Below are positions 35,065 through 46,166 of a stretch of DNA of 64,000 nt, piece by piece. Origin of the DNA: Pseudidiomarina terrestris (GTDB lineage Bacteria > Pseudomonadota > Gammaproteobacteria > Enterobacterales > Alteromonadaceae); contig NZ_JAGGJF010000002.1 of NCBI RefSeq assembly GCF_030466405.1, forward strand, positions 248,001 through 312,000, in the 5' to 3' direction. A program made the position numbers and the translations under genes. The notes under the pieces are model-generated. The model made no database searches. It saw only the letters and a list, made by a program, of their open reading frames with translations, and was not told the origin of the DNA. Numbering within the stretch: the first letter of the stretch is position 1; each line of letters opens with the position of its first letter.

Positions 35065-37680
35065 CTAGTTGTCATCAAGTGTGAGCATGATTTGTTCCCG
35101 TAAGGCATCGCATTGCTCCGGCGCCAATGCGGTATTGGCCTCGGTTGCGACGATGAACAAATCTTCTGCTTGTTCGCCGACGGTGGAGATTTTAGCAGTC
35201 AGAATATTTAAGTCGAGTTGTTGCAGTACGCGAGCTACCTGAGCAACCAGTCCCGGACGGTCCAGAGCGGTTAATTCAAAGGCGGTCCGGCGGGCGTTGC
35301 GCGAAGGCACAAATTCAACCTTGGTCGGCACTTTGAAACTGCGTAAGCGGCGCGGTAAGCGGCGCTGCGTGCTGGGCGCAGGGCGGCGGGCGCGCAGCAC
35401 ATCGTGTAACTCCTGCTTTAACCGTTCAATATGACGCGGATTGGTCAGTGGCTCGCCGTCATCCTGCAGCACCACGAAGGTATCCATAACGAAGCCATCG
35501 CGAGTCGCCAGGATCTGCGCATCATGGATACTCAGATTCTGGTGATCGAGGACCGCGGCGACTTCGGCAAATAAGTGCTCGTGTTCGAGGTGATAGATGA
35601 ACAGCTCAGTGGTGCCCTGGCGATTTTCATCACCGACCAGAATCAGCGGCAACAGCTCATCGTCACTTACTGCCATAATGTACTGAGAATGCCAGGCAAT
35701 TTGCTCAGGCTGGTGGCGGAGAAAATAATCCGCGGTAAACCGGGACCAGAGTTCCTGCACCTGCTGCACGGGGAAGCCGGCGCTTAATAGCAGTGCCATG
35801 GCATGAGCCTGATGCTCGTGAATGCGTTGCCGCATTTCCCGCTGCGGGGAAGGTTTTTGCTGCAGTAAATAATTCCTGGTGGCCTGATAGAGGTTTTCCA
35901 GCAGGGTCGCTTTCCAGTTATTCCACAAGCTGTTGTTGGTGGCCCGGATATCGGCCACTGTCAGGCAGTACAAGTAATCCAGACGTTGCGGAGTATCGAC
36001 CTGGCGGGCGAATTCCTCGATCACTTCAGGGTCATGAATATCGCGCTTTTGCGCAGTCACGGACATGTATAAATGCTGGCGCACCAGCCACGCGACCAGG
36101 TCAGTATCCTGTTCATCAAGACCATGTTGCAGGCCAAAATTACGGGCGTCGAGCTCACCCAGTTCGGAATGATCACCGCCACGGCCTTTGGCAATGTCAT
36201 GGAAGACCCCGGCTAAATACAGCAATTCTGGCTTGTCCATGGCGGCCACGATGCTGGCGCAAAGAGGAAATTCTTCTTCACCACTGGCGGTAGTATAGCG
36301 ATACAGATTACGCACCAGCCGGAAGGTGTGCTCGTCGACGGTGTAGGCATGAAACAAGTCAAACTGCATCTGGCCGACAATTTGTGCCCATTGTGGCAGG
36401 TAGTGCGCCATTATTTTGTGTCGGTGCATCAGCTCAAACGCAAGCCCACAGCCGCGCGGGTGTCGCAATAAGCGCATAAATAGCTCACGACAGGCGGCGA
36501 CGTCGCTTAACGGGTGGTTGAGTTCACGGCGCGCATTGCGCAGCAGCCGGATAGTGTGGGCCCGGATGTAGCGAATTTCAGGGTGTTCCGCGATTGCCAG
36601 GAATAACTCCAGCAGGTGCTCGGGTTCGGCAAAAACATCGTCACTTTGCGCCGCAATACTTTCACCCAAGACTTTAAAATTACGGTCAATGGTGAAGCTG
36701 GTAAGATCTTTGGCACTACTAAGAATGGTCTGGGCGAAGAACTGCAGCAACATATCATTGAGTTCGCTGACATCCACTACCGCGTTGAAATAATCTTTCA
36801 TCATGGCTTCGACGGCTGCCTTGCCGCGGCCTTCATAGCCCATACGCGCCGCGACAGCGGGTTGATGATCGAACAGCAGGCGATCTTCTTTCTTCCCGGC
36901 TTCCAGATGGAGAGCAAAGCGAATGCGCCATAAAAACTCCTGACACTCCCGCAATTCGAGCAGTTCAGCGGCACTGATATAATTGTACTGCACCAGGCTT
37001 TCATCGCTTTGAGTATGGAAGTGGCGTTTAGCGATCCAGCCGATAGTCTGGATGTCGCGCAAGCCCCCCGGACTGCTTTTAATATTGGGTTCGAGGTTGT
37101 ACGAGGTACCATGGAATTGCTGGTGGCGCTCGTTTTGCTCATCGAGCTTGGCGTGATAAAACTGATCACTGGTCCAGGGGAAGTCAGTATGGATCAGTTG
37201 CCGAAGGGCCTGTTCGAGGTCGGCGTTACCACTGATAAAGCGCTGTTCCAGCAGGCTGGTAGCGACACTGGTATCCGCCGCAGCTTCGCGCTGGCAATCG
37301 TTCAGCGTTCGTACACTGTGGCCGACATCCAGGCGCAGATCCCAAAGCATTTGCACGAGACTGGTAATCGCCTGCTGGGCTTTATTGCACAGCGCAGAGC
37401 TATGCAAAAACAATAAGTCGATATCGGAGTGGGGGTGCAAGGTACCGCGGCCATAACCGCCGACTGCAATCAAGGCTAACTCAGTTTCATCCAGACCGAG
37501 CTGTTGCCAGAGTTGCCGTAGCAGGTTATCAATAAAGGCACTGCGGTCGGTCAGCAGGCTCTCGATATCGGCAGTAATAAAGGCTTCGGCGGACCAGCGC
37601 TGGTAACGCTCTAAACAGTCGCGACCAGCGCTTATGGTAATTGGCTTCGGCCATTCAATGTCCGCCACAGAAGTCGTCAT
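35065..37680 (-). CDS. glnD: Bifunctional PII uridylyltransferase / uridylyl-removing enzyme GlnD
   Basis: GlnD senses glutamine and adds or removes UMP on PII proteins, controlling nitrogen assimilation. The 871-residue product has the nucleotidyltransferase motif [17 protein letters not shown] (74-90, catalytic D86 and D88), an HD domain for de-uridylylation ([16 protein letters not shown], about 490-505) and two C-terminal ACT domains (about 695-770 and 800-871) that bind glutamine. All key residues are intact. Its ATG overlaps the map stop (TAATG), implying coupling. Confidence 0.98.
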   Translation of the reverse strand: MTTSVADIEWPKPITISAGRDCLERYQRWSAEAFITADIESLLTDRSAFIDNLLRQLWQQLGLDETELALIAVGGYGRGTLHPHSDIDLLFLHSSALCNKAQQAITSLVQMLWDLRLDVGHSVRTLNDCQREAAADTSVATSLLEQRFISGNADLEQALRQLIHTDFPWTSDQFYHAKLDEQNERHQQFHGTSYNLEPNIKSSPGGLRDIQTIGWIAKRHFHTQSDESLVQYNYISAAELLELRECQEFLWRIRFALHLEAGKKEDRLLFDHQPAVAARMGYEGRGKAAVEAMMKDYFNAVVDVSELNDMLLQFFAQTILSSAKDLTSFTIDRNFKVLGESIAAQSDDVFAEPEHLLELFLAIAEHPEIRYIRAHTIRLLRNARRELNHPLSDVAACRELFMRLLRHPRGCGLAFELMHRHKIMAHYLPQWAQIVGQMQFDLFHAYTVDEHTFRLVRNLYRYTTASGEEEFPLCASIVAAMDKPELLYLAGVFHDIAKGRGGDHSELGELDARNFGLQHGLDEQDTDLVAWLVRQHLYMSVTAQKRDIHDPEVIEEFARQVDTPQRLDYLYCLTVADIRATNNSLWNNWKATLLENLYQATRNYLLQQKPSPQREMRQRIHEHQAHAMALLLSAGFPVQQVQELWSRFTADYFLRHQPEQIAWHSQYIMAVSDDELLPLILVGDENRQGTTELFIYHLEHEHLFAEVAAVLDHQNLSIHDAQILATRDGFVMDTFVVLQDDGEPLTNPRHIERLKQELHDVLRARRPAPSTQRRLPRRLRSFKVPTKVEFVPSRNARRTAFELTALDRPGLVAQVARVLQQLDLNILTAKISTVGEQAEDLFIVATEANTALAPEQCDALREQIMLTLDDN

Positions 37681-38474
37681 TACGAGGCTTCCGAGTGCTC
37701 AATCACCCGCGGGAAATCTTCATCGCTGCGCAAGGTTAAGACTTCAACGCCAGTTGCAGTAACCAGCAGGGTGTGCTCCCACTGAGCGCTTAAGCTGCGA
37801 TCTTTGGTCAATACGGTCCAGCCGTCACGTAACAATTTGGTGTGACGTTTGCCGGCATTCACCATAGGCTCGATAGTAAAACACATTCCCTCTTTCAGCA
37901 CTTCGCCCGTCCCCGGACTCCCGTAATGCAGAATTTGCGGTTCTTCATGAAAGACAGCGCCAATGCCGTGGCCACAGTATTCACGTACAATCGAATAGCC
38001 ATGCTGCTCGGCGTGCTTCTGAATCACTGCGGCGAAGTCGCCAATGGGTAGGCCAGGGCGAACCATCTCAACGGCTTTATAAAGCGATTCCTGAGTGACA
38101 CGAATTAAGCGCTCAGCAAGGATACTGGGTTTGCCAACGACAAACATTTTCGAGGTATCGCCGTGGTAACCGTCGAGCTTGACGGTGACATCCAGGTTGA
38201 GAATATCGCCATCTTTTAGCGGTTTTTCGTTCGGGATGCCGTGACAAACCACGTGGTTCAATGAGGTACATACCGACTTAGGGAAGCCATGGTAGTTCAG
38301 AGGCGCAGGGTAGGCATCGTGGGCGACAATGTAGTCATGACAGATCTTATCGATTTCTTCTGTAGTGACACCCGCTTTAATGTGCGGCCCAATCATTTCT
38401 AATACTGATGCGGCAAGTTTGCCCGCGGCGCGCATTTTTTCAATTTCGTCCGGCGTTTTGATGGTAATACTCAT
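37680..38474 (-). CDS. map: Type I methionine aminopeptidase
   Basis: Map removes the initiator methionine from nascent proteins. The 264-residue product has the five metal ligands of the family: D95 (NLDVTV), D106 (GDTS), His in CGHGIGAVFHE, Glu in TIEPM and Glu in WEHTLL. It is divergent from rpsB, as in E. coli, and is the first gene of map-glnD-dapD. The 266-base gap to rpsB holds promoters for both directions and the rpsB leader. Confidence 0.98.
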   Translation of the reverse strand: MSITIKTPDEIEKMRAAGKLAASVLEMIGPHIKAGVTTEEIDKICHDYIVAHDAYPAPLNYHGFPKSVCTSLNHVVCHGIPNEKPLKDGDILNLDVTVKLDGYHGDTSKMFVVGKPSILAERLIRVTQESLYKAVEMVRPGLPIGDFAAVIQKHAEQHGYSIVREYCGHGIGAVFHEEPQILHYGSPGTGEVLKEGMCFTIEPMVNAGKRHTKLLRDGWTVLTKDRSLSAQWEHTLLVTATGVEVLTLRSDEDFPRVIEHSEAS

Positions 38475-38567
38475 GCCTCGTCCTATATCATGCTGAAACC
38501 TTGTTTAATGGCGCCTATAGTAGCATTTGCCAGGCGCACGGGGAAGCTCTTACAACGCCAATAAAGC

Positions 38568-38597
38568 TTGCGCCGCGAGGCCTTTTCATGGTATAAA
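38568..38597 (+). promoter_or_regulatory. Predicted rpsB-tsf promoter with GC-rich discriminator
   Basis: TTGCGC (38568-38573), an 18-base spacer and TATAAA (38592-38597) are followed by GCGCCCGC. A GC-rich discriminator is typical of stringently controlled ribosomal promoters, and the E. coli rpsB promoter is of this kind. The resulting leader would be about 135 bases. Confidence 0.6.
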
Positions 38598-38634
38598 GCG
38601 CCCGCAATTTCGATTGCACTAGTAATTCACTAAT

Positions 38635-38740
38635 TTAAACCACACACATACATCGACACATAGGTCGGGGTGCTCAAGGCGAAAGCTACGGGTCGAACTA
38701 TGGGATGTATGGAGGCATAACCCCTAATAAGGAAAGAGAA
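38635..38740 (+). promoter_or_regulatory. rpsB 5' leader, probable S2 autoregulatory RNA
   Basis: The long untranslated leader contains structured segments: GGTCGGGGTGCTC with GGCGAAAGC and GGGTCGAAC, and then GGGATG...CATAACCC, which can pair just before the AAGGAA ribosome site. In gammaproteobacteria the rpsB leader is a conserved RNA through which S2 represses its own translation. I infer the same here from position and potential structure; boundaries are approximate. Confidence 0.5.
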
Positions 38741-39472
38741 ATGGCTAACGTATCAATGCGTGATATGCTCAAAGCTGGTGTGCACTTTGGCCACCAAACC
38801 CGCTTTTGGAACCCGAAAATGAAGCCTTATATTTTCGGCGCTCGTAACAAAATTCATATCATCAATCTGGAAAAAACCGTACCGATGTTCAACGACGCGT
38901 TGAACTCACTGCAACACGTTGCTGCAAACAAAGGTAAAATCTTGTTTGTTGGTACTAAGCGTGCCGCAGCTGAATCGGTAAAAGAAGCCGCGACCAACTG
39001 TAACCAGTTCTTCGTCAACCACCGCTGGTTAGGTGGTATGTTGACCAACTGGAAAACTGTTCGTCAGTCGATCAAACGCCTGAAAGAGCTCGAAACAATG
39101 AGCCAGGACGGTACCTTTGAGAAGTTGACCAAGAAAGAAGCCTTGGTAAACACCCGCGAAATGGAAAAGCTTGAAAAGAGCTTGGGCGGCATCAAAGATA
39201 TGGCAGGCTTGCCAGATGTACTATTCGTTATCGATGCTGATCACGAACACATCGCGATCAAAGAAGCGAACAACCTTGGGATTCCAGTTATCTCAGTCGT
39301 TGATACCAACTCCAATCCAGATGGCGTAGATTACGTTATCCCTGGTAACGACGATGCGATCCGCGCAGTACAATTGTACTTGAACGCTGCTGCAGCTGCT
39401 GTCAACGAAGCACGTGGTGCTGTAGTTGAAGGTAAAGCTGACGACTTCGTTGAAGCGGAAGAAACTGAATAA
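38741..39472 (+). CDS. rpsB: Small-subunit ribosomal protein S2
   Basis: S2 is a 30S subunit protein needed for S1 binding. The 243-residue product reads [58 protein letters not shown] and [16 protein letters not shown], all diagnostic. The ATG at 38741 has AGGAAAGAG upstream; the frame is open 12 codons further 5', but these lie in the leader. tsf follows after 26 bases. Confidence 0.99.
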   Translation: MANVSMRDMLKAGVHFGHQTRFWNPKMKPYIFGARNKIHIINLEKTVPMFNDALNSLQHVAANKGKILFVGTKRAAAESVKEAATNCNQFFVNHRWLGGMLTNWKTVRQSIKRLKELETMSQDGTFEKLTKKEALVNTREMEKLEKSLGGIKDMAGLPDVLFVIDADHEHIAIKEANNLGIPVISVVDTNSNPDGVDYVIPGNDDAIRAVQLYLNAAAAAVNEARGAVVEGKADDFVEAEETE

Positions 39473-39498
39473 ACCATCCGAATAGAGGAAATTTACAC

Positions 39499-40377
39499 AT
39501 GGCTATTACAGCAGCTCTGGTAAAAGAACTGCGCGAGCGCACAGGCGCTGGCATGATGGATTGCAAAAAAGCTTTGGAAGAAACCAACGGTGACATCGAA
39601 GCTGCCATCGAGAACATGCGTAAGAGCGGTCAAGCGAAAGCAGCTAAGAAAGCTGGTCGCGTTGCTGCTGAAGGTGTCATTTTGACTAAAGCCGAAGGTA
39701 ATGTCGGTACTTTGGTTGAATTGAACTGCGAAACTGACTTTGTTGCCCGTGACGAGAACTTCCTGTCATTTGGTGAGAAGGTTATCGAAGCAGCGTTTGC
39801 GAACAAAGAAACTGATGTTGAGAAGCTGAAAGCGACCGATATCGGCGACGGTACTGTTGAAGAAGTTCGTGAGCGACTGGTTGCTAAAATCGGTGAGAAC
39901 ATGAATGTTCGCCGCGTGATCACTGTTGAAGGTGGTGACCTGGTCGAAGCTTATGTTCACGGCGGTCGTATCGGCGTATTGGTTGCCATCACTGGTGGTG
40001 ACAAAGAGCTGGCCAAAGACTTGGCAATGCATGTAGCGGCAAGCGCTCCACAGTTTGTGAAGCCAGAAAACGTTGATGCTGAAGTTGTTGAGCAAGAGCG
40101 TAAAATCCAGCTGGATATCGCTATGCAAAGCGGCAAGCCACAGGAAATCGCTGAGAAAATGGTTGAAGGTCGTATGCGTAAGTTCACTGGCGAGATCAGC
40201 CTGACTGGTCAAGCATTTGTGAAAGACCCTTCCATGACTGTTGGTGATTTGCTGAAGCAGAAAAATGCTGATGTACTGACCTTCGTACGTTTCGAAGTTG
40301 GTGAAGGTATCGAGAAGAAATCGGAAGATTTCGCTGCTGAAGTACAAGCTCAAATGGCTGCTGCGAAAAAGGCGTAA
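39499..40377 (+). CDS. tsf: Elongation factor Ts
   Basis: EF-Ts is the nucleotide exchange factor for EF-Tu. The 292-residue product begins with the UBA-like domain [20 protein letters not shown] and [16 protein letters not shown] and has the core [20 protein letters not shown]. Length and residues are normal. rpsB-tsf is the universal pair, and a strong terminator follows 40 bases after the stop. Confidence 0.99.
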   Translation: MAITAALVKELRERTGAGMMDCKKALEETNGDIEAAIENMRKSGQAKAAKKAGRVAAEGVILTKAEGNVGTLVELNCETDFVARDENFLSFGEKVIEAAFANKETDVEKLKATDIGDGTVEEVRERLVAKIGENMNVRRVITVEGGDLVEAYVHGGRIGVLVAITGGDKELAKDLAMHVAASAPQFVKPENVDAEVVEQERKIQLDIAMQSGKPQEIAEKMVEGRMRKFTGEISLTGQAFVKDPSMTVGDLLKQKNADVLTFVRFEVGEGIEKKSEDFAAEVQAQMAAAKKA

Positions 40378-40417
40378 TGCCCATGTCGCTATCGACGACG
40401 CAGAGTTAGAGCTAAAG

Positions 40418-40454
40418 AAACCGCATCCTACTTTGTTGGGATGCGGTTTTTTTT
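40418..40454 (+). terminator. Intrinsic terminator after tsf
   Basis: An 11-base stem AAACCGCATCC / GGATGCGGTTT with a 10-base loop, followed by a run of eight Ts in total. It separates the rpsB-tsf unit from pyrH. Confidence 0.93.
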
Positions 40455-40523
40455 CGCGTAGAGTGAGACTATGCATTTAATGCAATCCAATTTCATCGTT
40501 TATGCTGCACAGGGAGCAACCAT

Positions 40524-41282
40524 ATGACCGCAACGACAAAACCTGCCTACCGACGCATTTTACTTAAGCTAAGTGGCGAAGCATTAATGGGCGATGAACC
40601 CTTCGGCATTGATGCCAAGGTCCTTGACAGGATGGCCCACGAAATCAAAGAGTTAGTGGAACTTGGTGTGCAGGTCGGTTTAGTCATCGGTGGTGGCAAT
40701 TTGTTCCGCGGTGAAGGCTTAGCCAAAGCGGGCATGAACCGGGTTGTTGGCGACCATATGGGTATGCTGGCAACGGTCATGAATGGTCTGGCCATGCGTG
40801 ATGCGCTGCATCGGGCGTTCGTCAATGCGCGGTTAATGTCTGCGATCGAATTGAATGGCGTCTGCGACAGCTACAACTGGGCGGATGCGATAAGTTTATT
40901 GAAGTCTGGTCGCGTAGTGATCTTCTGCGCCGGTACTGGAAACCCATTTTTTACAACTGATTCTGCAGCTTGTTTGCGCGGTATCGAAATCGAGGCGGAG
41001 CTGGTTTTAAAAGGCACCAAAGTTGATGGCGTCTATTCTGCTGATCCAAATACCGACAGCAATGCACAACTCTATCCGCAAATCAGTTATAATGATGTAC
41101 TGCAACAACAGTTAAAAGTGATGGACCTTGCAGCATTTACTCTGGCACGCGATCATAAATTGCCGATCCGCGTTTTCAATATGAACAAGCCAGGCGCTCT
41201 GCGCGCAGTGATTATGGGCTCCGAAGAAGGGACCTTGATTGCCAGCGACGAAATGCTGGAACGGTTGTCATCAAGAATTTAA
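40524..41282 (+). CDS. pyrH: UMP kinase
   Basis: PyrH phosphorylates UMP to UDP, a hexameric bacterial kinase regulated by GTP and UTP. The 252-residue product has [15 protein letters not shown] (about 9-23), [14 protein letters not shown] and [14 protein letters not shown], the amino-acid-kinase fold signatures. GGGAG precedes the ATG. frr follows after 16 bases in the standard order. Confidence 0.99.
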   Translation: MTATTKPAYRRILLKLSGEALMGDEPFGIDAKVLDRMAHEIKELVELGVQVGLVIGGGNLFRGEGLAKAGMNRVVGDHMGMLATVMNGLAMRDALHRAFVNARLMSAIELNGVCDSYNWADAISLLKSGRVVIFCAGTGNPFFTTDSAACLRGIEIEAELVLKGTKVDGVYSADPNTDSNAQLYPQISYNDVLQQQLKVMDLAAFTLARDHKLPIRVFNMNKPGALRAVIMGSEEGTLIASDEMLERLSSRI

Positions 41283-41298
41283 AAAAAGGGAAAGCACT

Positions 41299-41856
41299 GT
41301 GATTAACGAAATTAAACAAGATGCCAAGCAACGTATGGAAAAAACCGTCGAAGCGTTGCGCTCACAAATCTCAAAAGTCCGTACAGGGCGTGCACACCCA
41401 AGTATTCTGGATAGCATAACGGTGAATTATTACGGTACTGAAACACCGTTGAAACAGCTTGCCAATATTACTATCGAAGATTCGCGTACGCTCGCTTTGA
41501 CCGTTTTCGATAAGGGCTCCAGCGCTGCAGTTGAAAAAGCGATCATGACCTCGGATCTAGGTTTGAATCCCGCTTCAGCAGGAGCTGTGATTCGTATCCC
41601 ATTACCAGCTCTGACAGAAGAACGTCGCCGTGATCTGGTGAAAATCGTGCGTGCAGAAGCAGAACAAGGCCGCGTCGCCATTCGTAACATTCGCCGTGAT
41701 GCCAACAGTGATCTGAAAGAACTGTTGAAAGAGAAAGAAATCACTGAAGATGATGAGCGTCGTGGCAATGATGAAATCCAGAAGCTGACTGATACCTACG
41801 TAGCTAAAGTCGATGAATTGTTAGCGAATAAAGAAAAGGACTTGATGGAAGTCTAA
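41299..41856 (+). CDS. frr: Ribosome recycling factor
   Basis: RRF splits post-termination ribosomes together with EF-G. The product from the GTG at 41299 is 185 residues, the same length as E. coli RRF, with [26 protein letters not shown] split over 11-36 and the C-terminal [30 protein letters not shown] lies upstream of the GTG. The frame is open back into pyrH, but there is no family-like sequence there. Confidence 0.98.
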   Translation: MINEIKQDAKQRMEKTVEALRSQISKVRTGRAHPSILDSITVNYYGTETPLKQLANITIEDSRTLALTVFDKGSSAAVEKAIMTSDLGLNPASAGAVIRIPLPALTEERRRDLVKIVRAEAEQGRVAIRNIRRDANSDLKELLKEKEITEDDERRGNDEIQKLTDTYVAKVDELLANKEKDLMEV

Positions 41857-41886
41857 GTTACCGCTTTACATCTCATTGGTTCCAGG

Positions 41887-41919
41887 CGCCGTGTTCGGTT
41901 ACACTCGCACGGCGTTTTT
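41887..41919 (+). terminator. Terminator-like hairpin between frr and uppS
   Basis: CGCCGTG (41887-41893) and CACGGCG (41908-41914) pair perfectly across a 14-base loop, followed by TTTTTATTTTT. It could end the pyrH-frr transcript or act as a partial attenuator before uppS. Confidence 0.75.
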
Positions 41920-41937
41920 ATTTTTACGGCAGCGCGA

Positions 41938-42711
41938 ATGGATAACATTGACTTCGAACAAATTAGACTACCCAAACATGTCGCTATTATTATGGATGGT
42001 AATGGCAGATGGGCGCAGCTGCGCGGAAAACATCGCACCTTTGGGCATAAAGCAGGTGCTGATGCCGTGCGTCGTGCAGTCACCTTTGCCCGACAAAAGG
42101 GTATCGAGTCACTGACTCTGTTTGCCTTCAGCAGTGAGAACTGGAAGCGGCCGCCACAGGAAGTGTCGGTGCTCATGGACTTGTTCTTTACCGTACTGAA
42201 GCGCGAAGTAAAAAAGCTCCATAAGCACAATGTCCGCTTACGCATTATCGGCGATAAGCAAGGCTTCTCGGAGAAATTGCAGCAGCGCATCAATGATGCT
42301 GAACAACTGACTGCCGCCAATACTGCCTTAACTCTCAATATCGCTGCTAACTACGGGGGGCGCTGGGATATTACCCAGGCTGCAAAGCAGTTGGCGGCAG
42401 CTGTACAAGCGGGTAAGCTAAGCAGTGAGGCTATTACCGAAGAGATGCTCGCTAACGAACTCTGTCTGGCGGAGCAGCCGGCTCCGGATCTGCTGATCCG
42501 AACTGGCGGCGAACATCGGGTGAGTAACTTTTTATTGTGGCAACTCGCCTACGCTGAGTTCTACTTCGCTGATGTACTTTGGCCTGACTTTGATGAGCAA
42601 GCTTTTGCTCGCGCAATCGCCGATTTTAGCTGTCGCGAACGACGCTTTGGTCTTACCAGCGAGCAGGTGCAGCAAGCGATTCTCGATACTGACGTAACTT
42701 CTGGGGAGTAA
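41938..42711 (+). CDS. uppS: Undecaprenyl diphosphate synthase
   Basis: UppS builds the C55 lipid carrier precursor for cell-wall and O-antigen synthesis by cis-condensing isopentenyl units. The 257-residue product has [20 protein letters not shown] (15-34) with the catalytic aspartate, [22 protein letters not shown] and [18 protein letters not shown]. cdsA begins two bases after its stop. Confidence 0.98.
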   Translation: MDNIDFEQIRLPKHVAIIMDGNGRWAQLRGKHRTFGHKAGADAVRRAVTFARQKGIESLTLFAFSSENWKRPPQEVSVLMDLFFTVLKREVKKLHKHNVRLRIIGDKQGFSEKLQQRINDAEQLTAANTALTLNIAANYGGRWDITQAAKQLAAAVQAGKLSSEAITEEMLANELCLAEQPAPDLLIRTGGEHRVSNFLLWQLAYAEFYFADVLWPDFDEQAFARAIADFSCRERRFGLTSEQVQQAILDTDVTSGE

Positions 42712-42713
42712 GC

Positions 42714-43577
42714 GTGTTAAAACAACGTCTAATAACAGCTCTCATTCTTCTGCCCCTTGCATTGTACTGTGTCTTTGGTCTTGCACTTGAGTGGTTTGCA
42801 GTGGTCATCACCCTGGTGATGGCGGCTGCTGCGTGGGAATGGTCACCTATTATGGGGCTTAAGCGCCCGGTAAGCCGTATTGGCTATACGCTGTCGGTGG
42901 TGGTGGCACTTGCCGCTTTGCAATACTGGCTGCCGCTTTCACAGATCTGGCAAAACCAACAGCTGCATCCAGTTTATTTCTGGCTGATGGTCGCCGGTGG
43001 ACTGTGGTGGGCGGTTGCTACTTTGTTAGTTCTGAATTACCCAAATAGTCGTCGTTTATGGTCAAGAACACGCTCTATTGTTGGCGTGTTTGGCTACCTT
43101 ACCTTGATCCCTGCTGCAGCTGGCATGTTTGCCGTACGTTCATTGAATTATCAGACTGAGCCTTTATTCGGTGGCTTTGTGCTGTTATTTATTCTGTTAC
43201 TGGTATGGGCGGCTGACGTCGGCGCTTATTTTGCTGGTGTGCGTTATGGCCGCAATAAGCTGATGCCAGCGGTGAGTCCCGGTAAAACCATGGAAGGCCT
43301 ATGCGGCGGTATTGCGTTGGCGTTTGTGGTGATGATGGTGGTCGCACAATGGGTACAGGTACCAGCATCTCAATACAGTGGCTTTTATTTCACCGGATTG
43401 CTAACGGTGGTGGTATCGGTGTTTGGGGATTTAACCGAAAGTATGTTCAAGCGTTATGCTGGGGTGAAAGATAGTGGCTCTTTGCTACCAGGCCATGGCG
43501 GTATACTTGATCGTATCGATAGCCTGACCGCGGCATTACCTGTCTTTACGCTTGCCTATTTGTGGTTGTTAGTATGA
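42714..43577 (+). CDS. cdsA: Phosphatidate cytidylyltransferase
   Basis: CdsA makes CDP-diacylglycerol, the precursor of all phospholipids, at the inner membrane. The 287-residue product has about eight hydrophobic helices and the C-terminal signature [20 protein letters not shown]...[13 protein letters not shown] (about 240-273). The start is a GTG (42714) two bases after uppS with GGGGAG upstream. Its stop overlaps the ispC start. Confidence 0.98.
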   Translation: MLKQRLITALILLPLALYCVFGLALEWFAVVITLVMAAAAWEWSPIMGLKRPVSRIGYTLSVVVALAALQYWLPLSQIWQNQQLHPVYFWLMVAGGLWWAVATLLVLNYPNSRRLWSRTRSIVGVFGYLTLIPAAAGMFAVRSLNYQTEPLFGGFVLLFILLLVWAADVGAYFAGVRYGRNKLMPAVSPGKTMEGLCGGIALAFVVMMVVAQWVQVPASQYSGFYFTGLLTVVVSVFGDLTESMFKRYAGVKDSGSLLPGHGGILDRIDSLTAALPVFTLAYLWLLV

Positions 43578-44782
43578 TGCACAAGCTGTGTTTGCTCGGT
43601 GCCACGGGCTCGATTGGAACAAGTACACTGGCTGTTTTACGCGAACAACCGGACCGCTTTCAGTTAACCGCAGTCACTGCCCACCGCAATGTTGAACAGA
43701 TGCGCACTATTTGCGAGGAATTTCAGCCTGAGGTTGCGGTCATGGTGGATGAACAGGCCGCACGGGATCTGGCTGAGGTACTTAAAGGTCGTGCTACGCA
43801 GGTTTTAAGTGGCGCGCAAGCGGTCGCCGATATTGCTGCAGCGAGTAACAGTGACACTGTGATGGCGGCCATTGTTGGCGGTGCTGGTCTGGTACCTACC
43901 TTTGCAGCAGTAACCGCGGGTAAGCGCGTATTACTGGCAAACAAAGAAGCACTGGTCATGTCCGGGCAACTCTTTATTGATGCGGCGGCGAGTAGCGGCG
44001 CACAAATCCTTCCCGTTGACAGTGAACACAATGCTATTTTCCAGTGCTTACCGGCTGAGGTGCAACAACAACTTGGCCATTGCGATCTGAGCGCAGCGGG
44101 GATCCATAAGATCCTGCTGACCGGCTCCGGCGGTCCTTTTCGTGAGCTGCCCCTGGCAGAGCTGGCTGCACAAACGCCGGCCGCAGCCTGTGCGCATCCG
44201 AACTGGGACATGGGACAAAAGATCTCGGTTGATTCAGCAACCATGATGAACAAGGGGCTCGAGTACATTGAGGCCCGCTGGTTATTCAACTGTAATGAAG
44301 CGCAGCTGGATGTCGTACTGCATCCGCAAAGTGTGATCCATTCTATGGTGAGCTACAAAGATGGCTCGGTGTTGGCGCAAATGGGCCAGCCGGACATGCG
44401 TACGCCTATCGCGCACTGCCTGAGTTTCCCTGAGCGCATCGAGAGCGGTGTAGCACCCCTTGATTTTCTGAGTATAGGCCAGTTGAATTTTGCGGCCGCC
44501 GATAGCGCGCGTTATCCGTGTTTGGAGCTGGCTATGCAAGCCTGTTGGCAAGGTCAGTGGGCAACAACCACACTCAATGCCGCCAACGAAGTTGCCGTTG
44601 CAGCCTACTTAGCTGGACAGATCAAATTTACTGGCATTGCCAGTGTATGTCGCGCGGCGCTGGAACAGATCCAGCAAGGTAATAATGCGGTTGCGTTGAA
44701 CTCCATTGCCGCAATCTTGTCCTTAGATGAGCAAGCACGTGCCATTGCGCGTGAACGAATTAAACAGGTTGAAGCATGCTAG
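43574..44782 (+). CDS. ispC: 1-deoxy-D-xylulose 5-phosphate reductoisomerase (Dxr)
   Basis: IspC converts DXP to MEP with NADPH in the non-mevalonate isoprenoid pathway. The 402-residue product has the NADPH motif [16 protein letters not shown] (about 6-21), [23 protein letters not shown] with the metal-binding residues, and the flexible-loop [19 protein letters not shown]. Two adjacent ATGs (43574 and 43577) are possible starts; the first overlaps the cdsA stop as ATGA. Confidence 0.98.
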   Translation: MMHKLCLLGATGSIGTSTLAVLREQPDRFQLTAVTAHRNVEQMRTICEEFQPEVAVMVDEQAARDLAEVLKGRATQVLSGAQAVADIAAASNSDTVMAAIVGGAGLVPTFAAVTAGKRVLLANKEALVMSGQLFIDAAASSGAQILPVDSEHNAIFQCLPAEVQQQLGHCDLSAAGIHKILLTGSGGPFRELPLAELAAQTPAAACAHPNWDMGQKISVDSATMMNKGLEYIEARWLFNCNEAQLDVVLHPQSVIHSMVSYKDGSVLAQMGQPDMRTPIAHCLSFPERIESGVAPLDFLSIGQLNFAAADSARYPCLELAMQACWQGQWATTTLNAANEVAVAAYLAGQIKFTGIASVCRAALEQIQQGNNAVALNSIAAILSLDEQARAIARERIKQVEAC

Positions 44783-46131
44783 ATATTATTTGGTCGCTAG
44801 GGGCATTCGTTGTCACTCTAGGGGTACTGGTGACCTTTCATGAGTTTGGTCATTTCTGGGTTGCCCGCAAGTGCGGTGTTAAGGTACTGACATTCTCAGT
44901 AGGCTTCGGTAAAGCGTTCTGGCAGCGGACGGGCAAAGACGGCACTGTGTATCAGCTGAGTCGTATCCCCTTGGGTGGCTATGTTCGTATGCTCGACGAG
45001 CGCGTTGATGACGTTAAACCAGCAGATCGCGACAAAAGCTTTAATTCAAAGTCCGTCGGGCAACGTGCAGCTATTATAGCCGCGGGACCGGCAGCGAACT
45101 TTCTTCTCGCGGTGGTTGTGCTCTGGGGCATGTTTGTCATTGGCGTGCCATCGGTCAAACCTATGCTAGGCAGTGTTACGCCGAACTCAATCGCCGCCCA
45201 GGCCGACTGGCCAACACCTGCTGAAATTATCTCAGTGAATGGCGCGGAAACGGAAGACTGGCAACAGGTGAATCTGGCCTTTGCGTCGGCCTTAGGTGAA
45301 GACAAAGCAACCGTCACCGTGCGCGATGAGCAACAGCGTACGCGTACCTTAACTCTGGATATCAGCTCATGGCGACTGGGCAATGAACAGGTGCCTACTT
45401 TTATGGCGCTTGGCTTGCAACCCTACCAGCCTGAAATCTTTACAGAGTTAGACTATGTTCAGGAGAATTCACCCGCTGCAGAGGCAGGACTGCAGGAAGG
45501 TGATAAAATTGTCGCCTTTGACGGAACTCTCATGAGTGATTGGTCTCAAATACGAGACGCAATTATGGCGGTACCTGGCGCTGAAGTGGAGATGACAGTT
45601 GAACGCCAGCAGGTGGAACAGACGATTCAGGTCACCATCGGCGAACGTGAAGTCAATGGGCAAACTTATGGTTATCTAGGAGTGGAGCCGCGTCGTGAAG
45701 CTTACCCGGAAGCATATCGATTTGTGCAACAATACGGTATAGTGGACGGCCTAGTGAAAGGCGCTGAACGCACCTGGGAATTAATGGTTCTCAGTGTGAA
45801 GATGATTGGCAAATTAATAACCGGAACAGTATCGGTCACGAACTTAAGTGGCCCGGTAGCTATCGCAGAAGGAGCCGGTGTATCTGCGAGCTACGGATTG
45901 GTTTACTTTTTAGGGTTTCTCGCGCTAATCAGTGTTAATCTCGGTATCATTAATCTGGTACCATTGCCGATGCTTGATGGCGGGCACTTAATGTTCCTCG
46001 CGATTGAAAGTGTGCGCAAGAAAGAGGTCTCAGAGCGAGTCCAGGAGATTAGCTACCGAATTGGTGGCGCACTGATTTTTGCACTGATGGCAATTGCGAT
46101 TAGCAATGATGTTTTACGATTGCTTCGGTGA
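44776..46131 (+). CDS. rseP: Inner-membrane site-2 zinc protease RseP
   Basis: RseP cleaves the anti-sigma factor RseA within the membrane to release sigmaE in envelope stress and also clears signal peptides. The 451-residue product has the zinc site HEFGH at 22-26 in the first helix, two PDZ domains in the periplasmic middle (about 115-310), and the third ligand in [10 protein letters not shown] near residue 398. It overlaps ispC by seven bases, and bamA follows, a typical envelope-biogenesis arrangement. Confidence 0.98.
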   Translation: MLDIIWSLGAFVVTLGVLVTFHEFGHFWVARKCGVKVLTFSVGFGKAFWQRTGKDGTVYQLSRIPLGGYVRMLDERVDDVKPADRDKSFNSKSVGQRAAIIAAGPAANFLLAVVVLWGMFVIGVPSVKPMLGSVTPNSIAAQADWPTPAEIISVNGAETEDWQQVNLAFASALGEDKATVTVRDEQQRTRTLTLDISSWRLGNEQVPTFMALGLQPYQPEIFTELDYVQENSPAAEAGLQEGDKIVAFDGTLMSDWSQIRDAIMAVPGAEVEMTVERQQVEQTIQVTIGEREVNGQTYGYLGVEPRREAYPEAYRFVQQYGIVDGLVKGAERTWELMVLSVKMIGKLITGTVSVTNLSGPVAIAEGAGVSASYGLVYFLGFLALISVNLGIINLVPLPMLDGGHLMFLAIESVRKKEVSERVQEISYRIGGALIFALMAIAISNDVLRLLR

Positions 46132-46166
46132 GAATAAATTTACAATAAACAAATAAGTAGCACAGA

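Noticed and set aside
35793-36293. 166-codon open frame on the plus strand inside glnD
   Set aside because: It is antisense to a fully conserved gene, has no recognisable domain or ribosome site, and its composition is what the opposite frame of glnD produces.
45836-45866. SigmaE promoter inside rseP for bamA
   Set aside because: GAACTT is present, but no TCTGA/TCTAA -10 element lies at the right spacing, and the bases encode the conserved NLSGPVA segment.
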